NCBI RefSeq assembly: GCF_014356525.2
Contig: NC_052504.1
Coordinates: 66,550,383 to 66,614,382 of the forward strand
Source of the DNA: Nilaparvata lugens
Taxonomy: Eukaryota; Arthropoda; Insecta; Hemiptera; Delphacidae
Reading direction: 5' to 3'
Length of the DNA stretch: 64,000 bases
Both the position numbers and the translations under genes were made by a program. The notes beneath the pieces are model-generated. The model made no database searches, had not been told where the DNA came from, and worked only from the letters and a program-made list of their open reading frames with translations. Shown here one piece after another: positions 1 to 13,300 of this stretch; within the stretch, counting starts at the first letter, position 1, and each line of letters opens with the position of its first letter.

Positions 1-1229
1 ACTATATTTTTACCCGTTCAATATGTTGGAAAATACAAAAGTGCAGCGTAGGATAAAAAGGGACTCCTCCCAGAGATGGCCGTGAACTGGTGCTAGTTAC
101 AACATGTTGCTGAGCAACATCAGAGTCAACACTGATTGAATTGAGACACTGCTATGATTGCCTCGCATCTCGCATCGATATTCCGAGCACGCAGATAAAG
201 AGGCTATCAAAACAGGTTCACAGTCTACTTTATTTTCACTTTATTATACGAACTGATATTATGCATGGACATTCTATCATACTGTCACAACCTCCAACAC
301 CCTGCCAAAAATATGATCGATTTTTAATTACCTTTATTTTTTCAACTTCAATTTCAATTTATTTCTCACAACATTCCATTATTTGCTCACTAGAATATAA
401 CATTATAAGTCAAAACATGTTGTGAGAAATAGAAAAAGTTGAAAAAGGGTAAGCTTTACTTTGATTTTTAATTTTCATGTAAATTCGACCAGCATTTACT
501 AGGTACCAAGAAAGTGAATATAACGTTCATAATTTGTAATCGATTGTGAATACTAGTATAAGATTTTATATTTAGTTCCCTTATTATAGCAAAAATCTAT
601 TTATTTTTTCATAAAGTTATTAAAAAAATAATAATCAATAGGGTACTTGAAAAACGTTGCTGGTTGTGGTTGACCTCGTCCATGCTTGGGAAGTTATGCA
701 TTACATCATAACTAAATTATTAAAAGATTGAATAAAATTTGTTAGATAGACCTATTCCAATCAGAATTAGATTTTTTAAATTTCATTCATCCATAACATC
801 AAATAATATGCCGATAGTTACTCTCATATGATATAATATTACATTAGTAGGATAGGCTATCTATTCTCATAAAAAATCAAAATTTAGAATCACAAAAAAT
901 CAAAGCTTAGATCGAATAGGATTGAACGAAAATATATCTAAAGTTATCAGATAGAATGGGTTGAATCTCCATTTATTAATATTTAGGTCAATTTAACTTA
1001 TTACTATATAGAGTGAATATAATGACCATTTTAGGAATTTAGGAATACGGTATTTTTTATAAAAATGTTGTTTCAATTTTCGAACACCTAAATAATATAC
1101 ATAAAGTATCCCACGAAAAGTGTAACAGTCGGAGACTACCTACAGATTCTACATGAAATTCGCAACAAGAAATGTCAAGTAGAATGTTTTATATTGACTG
1201 TTATTATTATTATCCAGAAGTTGCTTTGC
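1..1229. other. AT-rich upstream DNA
   Basis: No gene, structured repeat or RNA could be supported here. Small open frames (for example 141-425) have random composition and no recognisable domain. Confidence 0.5.
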
Positions 1230-1950
1230 CTTAAAACCCACTGGATCTGCCCCATCAGAGAGTTTCGGAGGGGCAAAAAGAAAAACCCAAGAGACCAGAG
1301 ATGGGTGAAACTCCAGGCACAAATGTAGGTCCAGAGGCTGAGTCGAGGGTGACCAGGTGCGTTAGAGGCAATTTGGTGACCCCTCCTTCAGCGGAAGGAC
1401 CTACAAAAAAGCCAGGAGTGGAACTCACGTAGGTCACGAGTTTGTGGGTGGAGAGGCCAAAACTCGCCACTGCTCAAAGAAGGGCGGCCATTCAGGCAAA
1501 ACTTCTTGAGAGAGGTGAGGCTTTTGACCCTGCAGAGTTTCGGAGGAGCAAAAAGAAAAACTCAAGAGACCAGAGATGGGTGAAACTTCATGCACAAATG
1601 TGGGTCAAGAGGCTGAGTCAAGGGTGGCCAGGCGCCCTAGAGGCAACTTGGCCGCCTCTTCCTCAGCGGAAGGACCTTCAAAGAAGGCCAGGAGTGGAAC
1701 TCACGTAGGTCATGAAGACTAATCAGTCTGAAGAGACTGCCAAGCATATCACACTGGATCGCGACAAGCAACCATAGGTGATGAATGGGATGTTAGCATA
1801 GGGAAAAACTCCTGGCTCTTGCAAAGGACACAGGTATTGGTTTGCCTAACTAACATACTACTTGGGAACACAATAAGCTTTGGTTGACATGTGGGGTTCA
1901 AATAACCTTTGGATCCATGAATCCGTCCCTTCAAAATAATAATAATAAGA
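1230..1950 (+). repeat. Coding-like repeat with 276-bp tandem duplication and AAT tail
   Basis: Two copies of a block of about 180 bp lie 276 bp apart (landmark gaactcacgt at 1421 and 1697). The second is the better reading frame (1442-1708, with a motif AQRRAAIQAKLLERGEAFDP and basic stretches); the first carries small changes and stops. The unit ends near 1936 in an (AAT)n run, as 3' ends of non-LTR retrotransposons often do. I do not recognise the protein. A degraded LINE 3' end is the best guess. Confidence 0.5.
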
Positions 1951-2176
1951 GTAGTTGACTTTGTTTTCTAGTTATAGATGTTTTTTAAAATATCGTAAAA
2001 TCGATAGATCTTGATAACTATAAGGTCGATATGAGAAAATTTAATTGGACATTTTTTGTTGAAAATTTAATGTATAATATTTATGAACTTCAGCTGTTGC
2101 CTTACCTTTCGTGGGTCACATAATTTTTAGTTATTAAAGAGACTACCTACCTACTGTAGGGTTTAAATAATAATGA

Positions 2177-2787
2177 GGTCCACGTTATAATGTCACGCAG
2201 TTTAGAAAGATATATAGGAGATCAGCGTTGCCGATGCTACTGCCTACTGTCGTTAGGTCATGTCAGAGGCCCTGGGATTGTTCAGGTGCGACCTGAAAAC
2301 TCTGACACCAGACCTGAGCCAGCCAGGTCACTCGATATTATTTTTATTATCGCTGCCTGCTATAGAGGCTGTCACTATTATTATATTATTATATCTGATA
2401 ATATTATATTGACTACTCATTCTTATTCAAAGTAATCAACCAGGTTATAGGCCTATACTTTGTTCGTCAAGAAAAAAAAATCATTATTATTTCATAATTA
2501 AATTATACATTCTCTTAATTGAGATAAAACGTTTTGTTAATGACAAGTGTTTCGGAGCTAGTAAAGGATACCACTATCCGCTTTGTCGAATGATAGGCAA
2601 GGATAATAACACACTCTACTGATAATCAAATACCGTACTGTGATTGGACTTCACTATAGAATAATTCTATACAATAATTACTGAATAATTCAGTACAATT
2701 ATTATACTGCACCTTGCACTGGCAAGGCAGAGAATCGGCAACGCTGCTCTCCTATCTTTCTCCAATTTCTCCATTATAACGTGGAAC
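2177..2787. mobile_element. MITE with terminal inverted repeats
   Basis: The left end (ggtccacgttataatg, 2177-2192) and right end (cattataacgtggaac, 2772-2787) are inverted copies. The similarity continues inwards through agcgttgccgat and its complement near 2224 and 2735. There is no transposase frame inside, so this is a non-autonomous DNA transposon of about 610 bp. Confidence 0.7.
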
Positions 2788-3296
2788 TTACTATTAATAA
2801 ATTTTGTATGAACATTCATAGTCTGCTATGCTTTAGCGTTCTGCCCATTTTAAATGCACCTAAATATAGTATTTCTTGCTGCTATAACAACTCAATAAAT
2901 CATTAAAATTACAATCGAGTTGGTCTTCAATAAAAAGTGAAAGAATAAATTGAGCTCTCAAAAGAGGGTTAATTCAATTGGGTATTATCATTATTGTTAT
3001 TGATTTAGATTTAATAAAGAAAATTGAAGAATTCTTTTAAATATAATTGGTTTGAGAACAATGAGATTTTATTAATTGGCTGTACATCACTACACTGAAG
3101 ACCAAACTATTCTCCTGTTTTTCTCAATTGGAATTGGTACCCAATTATTTTTCAATGTTTTTCCATCAAATAAATGGTTGATATGAAAACCAAAAAAAAT
3201 CAGAAGCCATACGGTAAATGTTTTCTTTCTGTATAATGTGTAGGCCAAGCAAGCCTATGCTTGATATTTATGAATTTTATGAAACTTCTGTTTATT
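2788..3296. other. AT-rich upstream DNA
   Basis: Nothing recognisable beyond simple AT-rich sequence. Confidence 0.4.
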
Positions 3297-4250
3297 CAAC
3301 TTATCTTCAAATGAAAAATGAGTTTTGTGGGTTGTCAAAACTCCCTCTGAAAGGGAAACTATTCAACTTATTCTATCTTTTAGTAAAATAACAATGATCA
3401 TCCATCCATGTATCATCTTCTATGAATAAAGGAAAAAACTGAAATTTTGCATATAGATTCTTGCTTAACCGAGGGTGGTTATAGATCAATTTTAAATTCT
3501 TCAAGATTTGATTATATCAAGTTTTCAATTATTTGTCATGCTTCCAGTTTGTATGGAAGCAGCAGAAGATTTCTCTTAAGAGGAAATTTAAAGATAGGTA
3601 TGATTGGGGATCCTTTTCAAATGATAAAAACAGGTTTTCCGTCACACCCAATTTTTTTCCGCCATTTTGAATCCAACTTCTTTTTTTAATTGAAAGGTGG
3701 TCATACTAATTTACTTGAAATGCAGCATATAAATTCCTTATCAACCGAGGATTCTTATAGGCCAATTTTGAATTCTTCTAGATTTCATTAAGTCAAGTTT
3801 TAAGAAAGACCTTTGCGAAGCACGGTGCATATGACCTTATTTTTTTGCTCAGCTTGCCAAAATACCCCTCATTCCAATATTAAAATTTTCGACTGACTGT
3901 ACAGTGAGTCAGTCATTATTCTATCAGGGCTCGAAACATTTTGAAATTTTAACTAAATAAAAATGGAAGAATATAATTTCTTTATGTAAATAACAACACC
4001 TTCATTCAAAGACATATTAACTGCATGCGTTTTCATATTGCCGATACAGCATTGATGAAACTGCGTAGACGTTTATTTAGCACTTTGTCTCAAAAATTGT
4101 TCTAGCTGAAAAATTAATAATCCATGCCACGTGTAGGCCTAAACATTGCATCAGGAAAACTAAGTTACAACTATGTTATTCAGGTAGAAAGCAATATCAA
4201 CAGATAGAAACAATAGAAACAGATGTTCCTTTTTTAATTTCGACCATATG
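3297..4250. repeat. Composite interspersed repeat, related to 22500-23260
   Basis: The 3304-3400 part (around gttttgtgggttgtcaaaac) is the reverse complement of 22500-22590. The 3826-4250 part (around tgccaaaatacccctcatt and cgactgactgtacagtgagt) is a direct copy of 22600-22960. Part of 3600-3730 recurs, diverged, at 52830-52960. It is non-coding and of unknown class. Confidence 0.65.
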
Positions 4251-4271
4251 ATTTGGTGATTTTTCCCTTTT

Positions 4272-4400
4272 ACTTTCCTTGCCCTATTACCATAGGTAAG
4301 GAAAGTATTGCTTTCCGAAAAAAATTAAGGTACCCCAATTACGTTTCAAGGTCCCCTGAGTCCAAAAAAGTGGTTTTTGGGTATTGGTCTGTATGTGTGT

Positions 4401-4491
<91 letters not shown>

Positions 4492-5146
4492 TCTGTGTAC
4501 ACGATATCTCATCTCTCAATTAACGGAATGACTTGAAATTTTGAACTTAAGGTTCTTACAAATATAAGGATTCGACACGAACAATTTCGTTCAAATGCAA
4601 TTCAAGATGGCGACTAAAATGGAGAAAATGTTGTCAAAAACAGGGTTTTTCGCGATTTTCTCGAAAACGGCTCCAACGATTTTGATAAAATCTATACTTA
4701 AAATAGTCATTGATAAGCTCTATGAACTGCCACAGGTCCCATATCTGTAAAAATTTCAGGAGCTCCGCCCCATCTTTGCAAAGTTTGATTTTAGATTCCC
4801 AATTATCAGGCTTCAGATACAATTTAAACAAAAAAATTGAGTGCAAACGATTGAGCATGAAAATCTCTACAATTAATGTTCAGTAACATTTTCACCTAAA
4901 ATTTGAAATAAGCTCGAAATTCGAGAAAATGTGATTGATTATTCAATTGCAAACTGTTGATTCTATTAAATGATTCACTATGAAGAGATAGCAGACCTCG
5001 TATGTCGCCAGCGTTATTGTCCTGTCACCAGCTGACTCAGATCTTTGTTTATAAGTAAGTAGACTTGAGATGCGCGGGAACACTAGCGTCAGGTGATCAA
5101 TTCTCATAACAGCAAGGAAAGTGTTGTGTGAGTGGGCCACACCAGA
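4272..5146 (-). mobile_element. Helentron-like non-autonomous element, copy 1 (875 bp)
   Basis: One end carries actttccttgccc...ggtaaggaaagt, a hairpin. The other carries gcaaggaaagt 30 bp inside a terminus reading ATCTGGTGTGG on the minus strand. Between them are a TG microsatellite (4390-4484) and a block with aaaacggctcc. Copies 2 and 3 share these limits. This matches the known HINE/DINE-1 layout of subterminal inverted repeats, central microsatellite and 3' stem-loop. The strand given is the one that puts the hairpin at the 3' end. Class is inference. Confidence 0.7.
4390..4484. repeat. (TG)n microsatellite inside the Helentron-like element
   Basis: A nearly pure TG dinucleotide run. 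It produces artefactual poly-Cys/Val and poly-His/Thr open frames. Confidence 0.95.
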
Positions 5147-5240
5147 TTTTTTGTGTAGTTGAGTGTAGTTGTTGTAGTTGGTGATTTTTCAATGAAATCG
5201 AATGTACCATTAATGAAATTTAAACATTAATTCTGAAAAA

Positions 5241-5624
5241 GAGGAGAGGCTTGCTGTCAAGAGAGGAGCTGAAGAGGTACCTGAATGGCAGTGACTGGAG
5301 AGATGTTAGCCGCTACTGTAGGGCTGCTTGGCAGTACAGGTATTCATTGATCCAGGAGTTCAATTTTTAAAGCTTTCTTAAAACGTCTTTTGTAGTAATA
5401 ATAATAATAATTAAAAAAAACTTCTCTGCCATATCGTTTAAATATAATTAATGTAGCATTGTTAACTTTTTGCAACTTAAAAAAGGGGAAAATATTGTCT
5501 TTCTACTCTCCCCCCGGACGGATCTTATCCATGGGGCGAATGCCAGTAATGTAATACTTATATAGAAATATTTTTGTAACAAATTGTTGTATATTTGATC
5601 AATAAAGGCGATTATTATTATTAT
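5241..5624 (+). mobile_element. 5'-truncated LINE copy with 20-bp target-site duplication
   Basis: The fragment encodes the last 40 residues of a LINE ORF2 (SREELKRYLNGSDWRDV then QEFNF stop at 5370), followed by a 3' UTR with AATAAA at 5601 and an (ATT)n tail. A perfect 20-bp direct repeat starting taaacattaattctg flanks it at 5221-5240 and 5625-5644. The C-terminus is clearly homologous to that of the full-length LINE at 32583-38454 (YCRDAWRYRRLLTQEFNW), so the two belong to related families. Confidence 0.9.
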
Positions 5625-5644
5625 TAAACATTAATTCTGAAAAA

Positions 5645-6182
5645 TCTAAAAGGAAAATTAAAATTTGGGCTTCCAGGTGCACGAGATTGATATTTTTAGA
5701 ATCGATGTGCAAAATTTGGAGATCTAAATCATTCCCGTTTTTCCGGTACAGTATGCAATTCACAAGTTGACATGTTTTGATGCGAACAAACACAACCCTG
5801 CTCTCTCTTATTATATAGATAATATAATACCAAATAATAGAATAACAATATTCATGTATTAAAACTGAATAAGGAATAAATCATGTACAGTAAATTAAAA
5901 TTATGTGGTAATGTAAGGTACGTTCATGTTCCTAAAAAAATGAAAAAGTAGTTTGTGCTCCCGCTTTCAGTTGTGTAAACCCTGCTCCGATCTGCACCGG
6001 ATCCTCCGGTTCAAAAAAATATATAACAATGTGATCCACTTGTTCTTCTCGCCATAGAATTATTACTCTATCAGTAAATTGATAATAAAGAACTTTCGCT
6101 TATTAGCATATAATACCATATAATTATCATTTTTTGGTTTTTAAAAATCAAATTGATTAGTTGGCTTGACTGTGGATGTGAA
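5645..6182. other. AT-rich DNA upstream of the promoter
   Basis: No supported feature. Confidence 0.4.
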
Positions 6183-6312
6183 GCGGGAAATCATCGACCG
6201 ACCAAGGAAGACATTTTGAATTCGCTTGTTTTCTGTTCATCTGTTGTGTTGAATTTTGAAGAGGTTATGTGTATGTGTATTGTGTAGTGTAAACTTATTT
6301 ATATTTTATGTT
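6183..6312 (+). promoter_or_regulatory. Candidate NCAPD2 promoter with E2F-type and CHR-type motifs, and possible 5' leader exon
   Basis: GCGGGAAA at 6183-6190 is an exact E2F consensus (TTTCCCGC on the other strand). TTTGAA, a CHR-type motif, follows at 6215-6220. A donor-like GTAAGT begins at 6313. This spot, about 1 kb upstream of the start codon, would suit a G2/M gene driven by E2F/DREAM-type complexes, as condensin genes are in other animals. Motif matches are seen; promoter function is inference. Confidence 0.35.
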
Positions 6313-7229
6313 GTAAGTAAATGAAATTATTAAACTCTAAAGAAATTAAAATAAAAATTAAATTTATTATACATTAAACTCAATCTGTTTTGTTTCCTAA
6401 AAATTGATGCAAAGTTACAGATATTCTGCAGTCTACCTCTACGTTGATAACATTTTACATTTCTCTAGCAATATTTTATTACGGTATAAATTTAATAATT
6501 CAATTGCCAAAATTCATTGTATCATTGTATTTAAACTAAAACCTAAACCTTTGTAAGCTTATTGGGTTTTGTTTCCTGTACAATTTGGGATTAGGTACCC
6601 GGTACCGTAATATGGATAATACCTCACTTATCCTGTCTGTGGGATTTGAATTGTGATTATACAGATCACATATAGCTTGTTAGAAATAGTCTAGATTATA
6701 TGCTGGTAAAGTTCGCCGGTTTACCGGTTTTATAAATTTCATCTGTTCGGTAATTCTAAATAAATTACATTTTTTTTAGTTGGCCTCACTATTTTTCATA
6801 ATTACCTACTCTAGGATTTATAGAATATACAAAATTGATTTTCAGATAATACTAGTAGGAGATTTTGTAAGCTTTAATTTTGTGTAGAATGTTTGTCCGT
6901 TGGACAAATCGTTTTCAAGATAGATTCGAAAACCAAAAGAATGGCACTGTGAACCAAGGATAGTAAAGTATATAAGTATTATGTTACTGTACGATAATTA
7001 TACTATCCTTGCCTATAAACCACCCCCAACTTAGCACAAAGGGGAAGGGGTGGGGACTTCTGATATTATCATCACCCAAACTTTTCTCTCCAGCCTACAC
7101 CTTTCATTAGCATTTTTAGTCTGGACTACAATAGTCAACAATTTTTCCTGATCCTATCCATCTCCATTGAAAATTAGTCTGAAACATTGAATTTTTCTAA
7201 TCAAAATGAATTGCTTCCACTTGTTACAG

Positions 7230-7262
7230 ATGTGTGGTAATTATTGCTTTTGCTGCTGGTGA
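7230..7262 (+). promoter_or_regulatory. Short upstream ORF in the predicted 5' UTR
   Basis: After an acceptor-like CACTTGTTACAG (ending 7229) a 10-codon frame with ATG, rich in Cys, ends at TGA, 13 bp before the NCAPD2 start codon. If the leader is spliced from 6312 to 7230, this uORF would open the second leader exon and might dampen translation. Confidence 0.35.
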
Positions 7263-7275
7263 TCTGTGATCCATC

Positions 7276-7387
7276 ATGATTGAATTTGTTATTCCATTAA
7301 AAAGAGAAGACCTACTTGAAGCTAGTGAAGGTCGATATCATGTAGCTGATGTAATAGCTCCAGACTTGCTGACTAAAAAATTGGAAG
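7276..7387 (+). CDS. NCAPD2: NCAPD2 exon 1 (codons 1-37)
   Basis: The exon opens with ATG in MIEFVIPLKREDLLEASEG, the usual CAP-D2 N-terminus, and ends at donor AAG|GTAAAT in phase 1. Confidence 0.9.
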
Positions 7388-10300
7388 GTAAATATAAATT
7401 TCAATAGGCTAGGCCTAGGCTACATTGAAACCAGCGTTATATCTATCTCGGTATGCAATTTACTATTAGGCTATGTTGTTTCGAAAATAACGTTTACATT
7501 TTTAGGTCCTCTCATAACCTGTATTTTTATTGTGCCGGGTCTACGCAACAAGGATATTTGCGCAAATGTTTGCACAAATCTACAGGTTTGCGCAAACCCA
7601 AACCTCTGTTTACTCGACACCAACTTCAACACAAATCTCAAAAGTTACACCAAACTTTCAAACATTATTGAAAAAGGGATTAAGTCTTGAGCATTTAGAA
7701 TAATTATTTATTTCTCACATTCTACCAAAATTTGCACCCTCCTGAATTCTCCCGCTCTTGGCTAAAGCATATTCAGCCCATAATTTATTATGTAAATCCA
7801 GCCCTGCTCTGGCTTTTTTGAAGCTGGAAATGTAAACCCACACACACTCAAGAGTAGACACTATTTGAATTTACTATAACATTACAATGATACTGTAAAA
7901 GAATAAATTAATAAGTGAAAATGAAAGGAGATAGGATATTGCAACTATTCAATTAATCTGTTCTGTTGTCAACATCCGCAGTAGCGGAAGTCTTCAGAGT
8001 AACTAGGAATTTCGCATAATAAATTATTATTTTGATAAAAGTTGGTTTATATTTGTAGCACAGAGGAGAGAGTAACCTCATCCTTCTCCCACTCCTCCTC
8101 CTCCTCCTCCTCCTCCCCCTCCTCCTCCCCCTCCTCCTAATAATAATAATTAGTTGAGTACTAATAATTAGTTGAGGTAAATCAAATGTCCATTATTCTG
8201 TTACAGAATGTGCGGTGCGATTGAAAAAGAATGGCGCTACTTTTATATTGGATGATTTCGATATACTTTATTCGGCCATTTCACATTTCTTGGAACTGGA
8301 TTGGCAAGATGTTCATTTTATGTACGATAAAATAATTATGAAAAGTGAGTTCCAAAGATTTGTATGTGGTAAACTTCTTAAATTATACATTTTGTACTGA
8401 TTACTTTACTGTATTATGAATATGAGATTATAAATTATTGAAAATTTAGTGATATAATTATATCTACGTTAATAATGTCCATATCCATATTTATTAGACA
8501 AAAATACGAAATGTGAGAAATAAGCTTGGACGATTGAATATGTCATTGCCCTTTTTTGTTTTATCTCTTTTCAACTTTAAAGATTGAGCAAGAGTCAAGA
8601 CTTAACGTATTGTAAGTCCTGATTGGAATGTTTGGAGTTTCTACTTACTCGAAACGATCAGATTTCTTTTCAACTGAAAATTTTCCATATCCAGATATAT
8701 AGTATTTCACTAATTCTGAGAATTTGCAGTGTTTTTTGCACTTGCTTTGGTAGATATTGCCAATGGTTGTACTGGTACTTGAATCAATGCTATTTAAACA
8801 TGATTAAAATACTTTTATCAATCTTGAAATTGGTGTGGTGATTTTCACAAAAAAGTTCAATCGAGTGTTCAAGACCATGATCTAAACTTTAGCTTCCAAT
8901 TCGCTCCTTTAAGATAGGTACTTGTTTAAATACCTTATGTATTCATTATTTCTGAATTAATTAAATAATAGATTGTTTTTAATGATCTATAATGTTTGAA
9001 CTCGTTTCCAGGTCTGTCATCTGTACATGAACATTCAGAACGGGCTTTGGAAGAACTTATGAGTAATGCTATTCGTAATGATGATGAGAGAATTCAAGCT
9101 TTAAACATTTTGAAAATGAATATTTACATCCTGTCACAGTACTTCCAGGCATACGGTAATAAAATCTCACAGAAAACGGAAACTGTGGCGGTTGTCAAAG
9201 TCAAGGTAAGAAACGATAAGCAAAACTTATTATTTATTTCTTCAAATAAATAAAATTTTTCATTTATATTATAGCTATTGTTGGTGAAGAGACTTGCAGG
9301 TTATTCTATTTTGCCGTAATATTTCTAATACTATCCTTTCTCTATGATATCACATATCATATTGTTATAGTTTTTATTAACTATATAATCTATATTATAT
9401 TATAATCTATATCTATTTGTATTTCTATATAATCTGTATTAACATCAAATTATGATTTTCTTGTGCTTGGATAAGAAAATTCATTATTTGATGTTAATAC
9501 AGACTGGTAGGCTTCCTTGCTATTTACAACAAATTGATGTTTTGCTGCCTCGTAACACACATTTCATTGTATCTCTGTTATGCTTTTTCCGATTCTTATT
9601 TTTTTGGAGTTGACTGATTGTAAATAAAATTTCCTAAAAAATTGTTCTTGTTAAATTTCTCTATCTATTTCTCTATTCCTCTATCACCGTTTTCCCACAA
9701 TTTTGAATTGAAAGTTTAAAATCGCCGCCATTTTGAATTTTCAAATTTTACAAAGTTGAATATTTTTTCTACAGTTCATCTCTCTTATTTGAACATACCT
9801 ACCGATTTTTATAGCGATCGGTTGGATAACTTCGAAGATAAATTTTTTTGTAAAAAATACAAAATGGTGAATATCTCGTAAATGAAGCGTTTTAGGAAAA
9901 AATAATTATTTTACATTTTCTCGTTTTGACCCATAGAACCTATATCCGAAGTTTGGCACTTTACTTTTGGGACACTCTGTATATTCTCTATCTTATTCAT
10001 TGTTGGTGCTTTTCTAGGGCCGCAGAAAGAAAACAGATGTGGAAGACCACTCGAAGGAGAATTCATGGAACTGGGAAGAGAAACAGAGAGATGGCTTGGT
10101 GAAGCTGAGCCTGGTGCTTCAGCTACCACTAATCAATTTTTGGGACCCACCAGTTGCCGAAGAAACCTTTGCTAAGTGAGACCTTTGCATTAATATTTTC
10201 TTACAAACTAGACTGAACTCACATTATAAAGTTGTTTAGATTTACCTTGCCGCCGGCTTATTTGGAAATGTATCTAGCACATTAGTCCAAGCAAGTCTGT

Positions 10301-13300
10301 CAAGTAGACACGAGATGTTGTTAGCACCTTTAATTTTCACTTCCACATTTTTCACCCAATTAACTCATTTGTGTATTTTTAATGGAACCCCTATCACATA
10401 GACCGCTAAACTTTGGTTTGGTACAAATCGCATGTAATTTAATCCAATACAACGTTTACTGTGACGTTTATGTTTGCAATAGTAATGCGAAAGTCTTTCA
10501 GTTTACAATATAGATAATTCTACTGCTATACATTGTTAATAAATTATGAAAAAATCTATATAATCAAAGTCCATTTAATCAAAGTATTCGTCTGTTATCA
10601 ATAATTTATTCACAGTGCGACAAAATATTTTGAATCAACAGTCTTAAGACTTTGTCCCCACTTCTCCAAATTTAATCCACATTTCCAAATAGTTATATTT
10701 TTGTTAGGGCTATCTTGAAATTTAAACTTGTAAACTCTGAATGATATATATAATGTATATGAATCCAATAATCTATATAATGTATATACATCTATTTTGA
10801 TATTCAACAATTTCATGATATTAACCATCTTATCTTCTTCATGAAATATTTCAACCAATGGCAAATTTTCCTAACACAAAAACGTTTAATAGAAAAATAC
10901 ATTATTCTAGTCTATAATAATTTATCATGAATTTGACATTTGTTTGTTTGCAGTACTGCGGCTGAATGCTGTTACAGACTTCTTGAGCAACAATCCATAA
11001 CACATGTGAAATCAAGATCGCTTAAAACTACCCTCATACTCATTCTAGGTATTCTGATAAAACAATACAATCATGGGCTTTCGTTTGTGGTGAAAAGTAT
11101 ACAGGTTAGTGTATTTCTTTTTTCGCTTGAACTTTCTTTGTAGTTTTTCAACAAATGATTCATTATTATCCTCATCAAATAGTCTGTATAGCAATTTCTT
11201 GAATAGAGATTACCAAGCTACTTCCTCAAAAATCTGTACATCTATATTTTATATGTTTTAATATTTTCTACATCATGAAACTAGTTTGTAGACTTCATTC
11301 ATCACTTTGTAGGCACCTGCAGTATGTGATATCTTAATAGACAAAAAACGTTTAAAATTGTTTTTTGACAGACAAATCTGTAATTTTTTAAAAACTATCA
11401 ACAGAACATGCTTTTTAACACAAAAACGCTTTCTGTAACCTATAAATACTTTTGTTACTTTAATGCAAAATTCCACACACCTTGAATTAATTATGTAAAC
11501 CTTTGATAATTTCAGTTGATGAAACGTTTCGAGCATGTTTGCGGCATATTGGCGGAAGCTGTTACAAGTTACGTGAACCATTTCGGCTGTAAATCTCTGA
11601 TAAAGCATTTCTTGGAAGAGATAGTTGAGGCATCTGGAGATTTGCTGAGTTCGACGAGTGATCAACACGCTGGCAAATCGTTTTCCACCTTCTTAACTGA
11701 GATCACTGAGGCCAATCCTCGTGATATGGAGCCCTTCTTGGAATACATATTTCCTTTTCTTGACTCTGAGGTAATGTGATTTCATGTTTACCGAACTATG
11801 CTATTTTTCTTGTTTGACAAATTGAAAAGCTAAATTTATTCTTGTGAGATTAATAATTGTTCATTGAACTAACAATTACATGCAAATCTGTTACTGTGTA
11901 AACCCCGTGAAATCGGATAGACACGTTTTTTTCGTCGGTTCCGGATGAAGTATAACAGTCGTAAGGCTCATTAACAGCTTAAATTATATATTTTAGGTGA
12001 GATGGGATCTTCCCGCAAGGGACTCCTCGCCAACTAAAAGCTATACGAATATTTACTTTACTTTACTGTATTAATTAACAAACAATAGATACAATATCAA
12101 TCTCATAAAACTTACAACATGCAGGCATCAATTAACATACTTTAGCAATTACATGGTAAACAAAATTCCCAATGATTTTATAACCAAAAAAATCACTCTT
12201 GCACTACACATCAGTATGGATAATTGGATATACCAAAATATTTTCTTTAAGCTAACTTTATAGATCTGTGAATTAGATTAATATTATATTTTTTAGATAT
12301 TTAACATTTGGTATATAAATAATAAACAATCCGGATTTAATCCTACCCAACAATTTTATAAATTCTTTAAAAAAATCATGATGGCCTCTCTACATTGACT
12401 TTCAGCAAAATTTTCCTCTTTTCTTTTTATTTTTACATCTCCTTTTATGTACTTTCGTATTTCGAAATCATTGTCACTGCATAGCAAATAGTGTGAATGA
12501 ACTACAACTCACTGCCAACACACAAGTGTTACTTATGTTGGCAGTGCCAAAAAGGAAAAATTGCTTTTACAATGAAGTTAACTGAACATTTTATTTTACT
12601 TCTACTACTGTACTATGTCAAGTTTATTTATTAAGTTATTTACTTAATCTATTGTACCTAAGTATTTAGTATAATTTATAATTTTGTTTCTGTTTTTGTA
12701 TAGTTAAATTTTCATTTTGTTTATTTTATTTTAATGATGTAATGTGCTTTTTTGGCGAAATAAATTCAATTCAAATTCAATTATATGTTTACTTCATCTA
12801 TTCTTCAATATAATGAAGTATTGAAAATTGTATAAGTGAACTTGAAATAAGAATAGATATTCAGTCAATAATAATTATGTCGTTTAGAAAATGAAAAGAA
12901 AAACTGGAATCTGCAGTTAAAATTATTCTAACTCTTAGATATCTTATCTGAGACACATAAATATCAGACTTTATATATCAATTTGCATTTAGCATGCGTT
13001 CGATGATTGCCTCTATCATCTTATAAGTGTAGCTAGTTAGATTGTTGGAGAATGTAGTGTCTTATGTTCGACCCAGAATACTGAACGATATAAATCTATA
13101 CTCGGACTGCCATTTGAAATGCAATCTTTATTGAATCCTATCGAATGTATTTTTCAATGCTAAAGCAACTAGCATGAATTGAAATCTAGCAGGATCTTTC
13201 AACTTCAATATAAGTTTTGTCTTAGTTTATTTCAGTAAACAATGAGTAAAGAGTTAACAATGAGTTGTGAAAAATTTGTTGAACTACCATAGCTTATTAT

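Noticed and set aside
4253..4531. Open frames with poly-Cys/Val or poly-His/Thr runs
   Set aside because: They are translations of a TG/CA microsatellite inside a non-coding element.
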